From Bradyrhizobium lablabi (GTDB lineage: Bacteria; Pseudomonadota; Alphaproteobacteria; Rhizobiales; Xanthobacteraceae), in assembly GCF_001440475.1 (NCBI RefSeq), contig NZ_LLYB01000094.1, positions 17,864 to 81,863 on the forward strand: 64,000 nucleotides of DNA, written 5' to 3'. The notes under the pieces are model-generated. The model did no database searches. It saw only the letters and a program-made list of their open reading frames with translations, and was not told the origin of the DNA. The position numbers and the translations under genes are program-made. How positions within the stretch are numbered: position 1 is the stretch's first letter; each line of letters starts with the position of its first letter. Positions 62,701-64,000 of this stretch are shown piece after piece.

Positions 62701-63772
62701 CGTTGGTCCGCTCGAAATTGTCCAGCGCGAACGAGACGTTCTCCGCGATCCGCGCCATCAGCGCGACGATCTCTTCGTCCTCCGCCCACAACTTTCCGAC
62801 AAAGAACAGCAATACGCCGATGCTCTCATCGGCCTTGATCAGGGGAACAGCGACGCAGGCGGTGACGCCTGTCTCGCGCGCGGCCTGATGCCAGGGCTGC
62901 CCCTGCGTCGAGTTGAGAATGTCGTTGTTGACGGACGGCTGCTGCGTTCGGAAGGCCTTGCCGCAGACGCCCGTTCCATACGGGTTGCCCGCGTCGATCG
63001 AGAACGGCGCGCGCATGATCTGTTCGACGATTTCGCCGGTGCCGGCAACCGGCTTCAGCCAGACCGAGTCCGGTTGTGCCAGCAGCACCACCGTGGCGGC
63101 GGACTTTCCGCTGTATACCGCAGCATCGCAGACGCGCTGGTAGAGTTCCTGCTCGGTCTTGGCGCGAAGAATGGCTTCGTTGGTCGCGCTGATGGCGCCG
63201 AACATCCGGTTCAAGCGGCGCGTGGTGCGTTCGCCGTTTTTGCGCGCGGCCTCATGGTCGAAATTGTCGAGCGCGAACGAAATGTTGGCCGACACGCGCT
63301 CCAGCATCGCGACGAGCTGGCCGTCGATCGAGTGCACCTCGCGCCGCGAAACCAGCAGCACGCCGACGCTCTCGCCATTGCAGAGCAGCGGCAGGGCGGC
63401 GGCCGCGCCGACCTGGTTGGCCTTGGCGCCCTCGCGCCAGGCCAGCGAGCGCTGGTCGTTGAGGAAATCATTGCTGACGCATACGCGCCGGTCGCGAAAG
63501 GCGGGCCCGGAAACCCCGGATCCCTCGGGCGTACCAGCCACAATCGAAATATCGATGCTGCGCAGGCGGGGCACGTCATCGCCGCAACCGGCGGCGAAGC
63601 GCAGAAGATTGGTTTCAGGTTCCAGCAGGAAGACCGCCACGGCCAGGAAGTCGCCGACCGAGAACGCGGCTTCGCAGACCTTCGCGTACAGTTCTTCGGG
63701 CGATTTGGCGTACAGAATCGCTTCGTTGGTCGCATTCAAGGCCGCGAGCGTACGCGCGATATCGGTATTCAC
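59684..63772 (-). CDS. Cyclic-di-GMP protein with five GAF domains, GGDEF and EAL
   Basis: The 1362-residue cytoplasmic protein has five GAF modules in tandem, starting near residues 13, 195, 376, 558 and 740, each introduced by an ATNEAI..A..... EL...VC.AA segment. A GGDEF domain (about 915-1080) has an intact RLGGDEF and an inhibitory RxxD site (RSSD) five residues before it. An EAL domain (about 1090-1345) has GVEALLRW, DDFGTGYSS, KIDRSFV and AEGVET. Both catalytic sites look intact, so it may make and degrade c-di-GMP in response to ligands. GTG 63772 is preferred to TTG 63781 because AGGAG is better spaced for it. No membrane helix. Confidence 0.93.
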   Translation of the reverse strand: MNTDIARTLAALNATNEAILYAKSPEELYAKVCEAAFSVGDFLAVAVFLLEPETNLLRFAAGCGDDVPRLRSIDISIVAGTPEGSGVSGPAFRDRRVCVSNDFLNDQRSLAWREGAKANQVGAAAALPLLCNGESVGVLLVSRREVHSIDGQLVAMLERVSANISFALDNFDHEAARKNGERTTRRLNRMFGAISATNEAILRAKTEQELYQRVCDAAVYSGKSAATVVLLAQPDSVWLKPVAGTGEIVEQIMRAPFSIDAGNPYGTGVCGKAFRTQQPSVNNDILNSTQGQPWHQAARETGVTACVAVPLIKADESIGVLLFFVGKLWAEDEEIVALMARIAENVSFALDNFERTNEKARADAQKERLARMLSALSATNEAIVRATSRTELFELVCEAAAKGGRFNSTSILLARSDSDYTDMVAVAGPTAANMRRVKVSTNADHPEGRGLCGNAFRSRQACIANDLRTDPRGSAFHQFIHSDGAMSGAAFPLMVSGQPVGVMFFISSEKNTFTPEFAELLQRLTDNVSFAIGNFDRADEKARTESQKERLTRMFASLSATNEAIMRAKSRKELFDLVCEAAAGGGRFTSTTIALADSGSDLLRIVAASGPAAETTRHVRLSIDENRPEGRGLSGTAFRTRRPCITNDYVTDQRVAAFQAIVGTYGAQSGAAFPLLVRGEPVGVMIYMSLDKDTFTPEFTELLQRLADNVSFALENFDRADDKARTEVQKERLTRMLAALSATNEAIIRASSRTELFGLVCEAAAHGGKFTLTSIALTKPDSEYLDVVAAAGPTASSARQATISTSEARPEGRGLCGSAIRSRRACIINDYLADSRAAAFHGTARSDGTNSGASFPLLVRGQVVGVMSFMSMEKDTFTSEFAELLQRLTDNVSFALENFDRADEKTRADERIEYLASHDSLTNLPNREMFNGMLRAAIDAAARYQRQFALLFIDLDRFKVINDSLGHDAGDMLLVEIGGRLRRALRSSDVVARLGGDEFVVILEETAERDEVERIAVELLAVLSQPLQLSGHECHTTASIGIAMYPSDGTDIQTLTKNADMAMYLAKEDGKNGFRFFTKEIKTQSIERLTLESALRRALERDQFSLHYQPKIDMASGQITGVEALLRWDHPELGTVSPGQFIPLAEETGLIVPIGRWVLNEACAQNMAWQRRGLRPVTMAVNLSPRQFADSHLLHDVDEALLASGMSPVLLQLEVTESMVMRNVSRAIKVLDAIQSRGIRLAIDDFGTGYSSMSLMKQFPIDTIKIDRSFVRDLPVDSEDQAIAQAIISMGKALGMTVIAEGVETVEQEAFLRSHACDEMQGFLFSKPLPAKQMADLLRSEPRLASPPLQPEAGSGLEGAVV

Positions 63773-64000
63773 CGTCCCCAAGCTCCTGCCGGCAGCGCCG
63801 GGCTGCCCCCGCGGATTTTATGCGTGCAGCAGGCCTAAATGCTCGTTATTGGCGGCATGCCGTTGCCAATCAGAGTAAATGTCAGACCAACGGCAATTGG
63901 CGTCGCTCAGGAGAACTACGGTACTTTCACGATTTGTCAGCCATATCGCCGGTCCGCATGGGCCGAATTTTCCTCTGATGGAAATCCCCGGCAGGCGAGA
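63773..64000. other. Non-coding right edge
   Basis: This 228-bp segment holds the upstream region of the GAF-GGDEF-EAL gene, including AGGAG at 63783-63787. No gene start or repeat was recognised before the window ends. Confidence 0.45.

Overview
The window looks like chromosome from a Bradyrhizobium-type alphaproteobacterium (Nitrobacteraceae). The support is high GC with strong G/C third-position bias, a groESL operon under a CIRCE element, a 41-residue alpha-type L36, TctC/Bug and LctP transporters, a BacA/BclA-like peptide ABC transporter, and many short interspersed palindromic repeats of kinds I associate with Bradyrhizobium genomes. Genus is an inference from gene content and repeats; nothing was searched. 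I saw no rRNA, tRNA, insertion sequence, integrase or CRISPR array.

Layout. 1-9.4 kb holds housekeeping and envelope genes: the tail of an acidic protein, an L,D-transpeptidase, CheZ, a lipoprotein, groES/groEL split by a palindromic repeat, and several exported or anchored proteins of unknown function. 9.4-17.4 kb holds a Tat-exported acetamidase/formamidase-family protein flanked by a short duplicated lactate-permease 3' end, the permease (lctP), an SbmA/BacA-like ABC exporter/importer, an HPP membrane protein, a TorF-type porin and a histone-H1-like Lys/Ala protein. 17.6-24.4 kb holds the glycolate oxidase genes glcE-glcF and glcD, all on the minus strand but separated by an ArsR-type regulator, an exported ABM-domain protein and an acyltransferase. 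24.6-39.4 kb is mixed metabolism: cytochrome c, alpha/beta hydrolase, TPR protein, rpmJ, two MaoC hot-dog proteins divergent from an amidohydrolase, a DLH-HAD-YbaK operon, a Bug receptor, and a LysR regulator divergent from SDR, pirin and wrbA.

39.5-57.6 kb is the most distinctive block, a surface polysaccharide locus. The minus-strand half carries an O-acyltransferase/SGNH protein, a GH26-like glycosidase, a GT2 transferase and an O-antigen ligase/polymerase. Next to it lie a GT4 transferase and a divergent JmjC-like cupin with a GNAT (CelD-like) partner. The plus-strand half, read from the same 569-bp divergent spacer, carries a Wzx flippase, a GT92-like protein, a methyltransferase, a polysaccharide deacetylase, a GumC/ExoP chain-length protein with a degenerate P-loop, a WecG/TagA transferase and galE. 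Together they could build, modify, flip, polymerise, length-control and trim an exopolysaccharide. No priming phosphoglycosyl transferase or Wza-type outer-membrane exporter is in the window. The right end carries a DUF1080 protein, a cupin with an apparent ATA start, a DUF2171 protein and a 1362-residue five-GAF-GGDEF-EAL cyclic-di-GMP protein.

The strongest non-gene signals are: (i) an interspersed repeat family whose ends carry TAGAGC and supply the stop codon of four flanking genes; (ii) a 35-base near-identical direct repeat bracketing the formamidase-family gene; and (iii) a 142-bp palindromic repeat lodged between groES and groEL.
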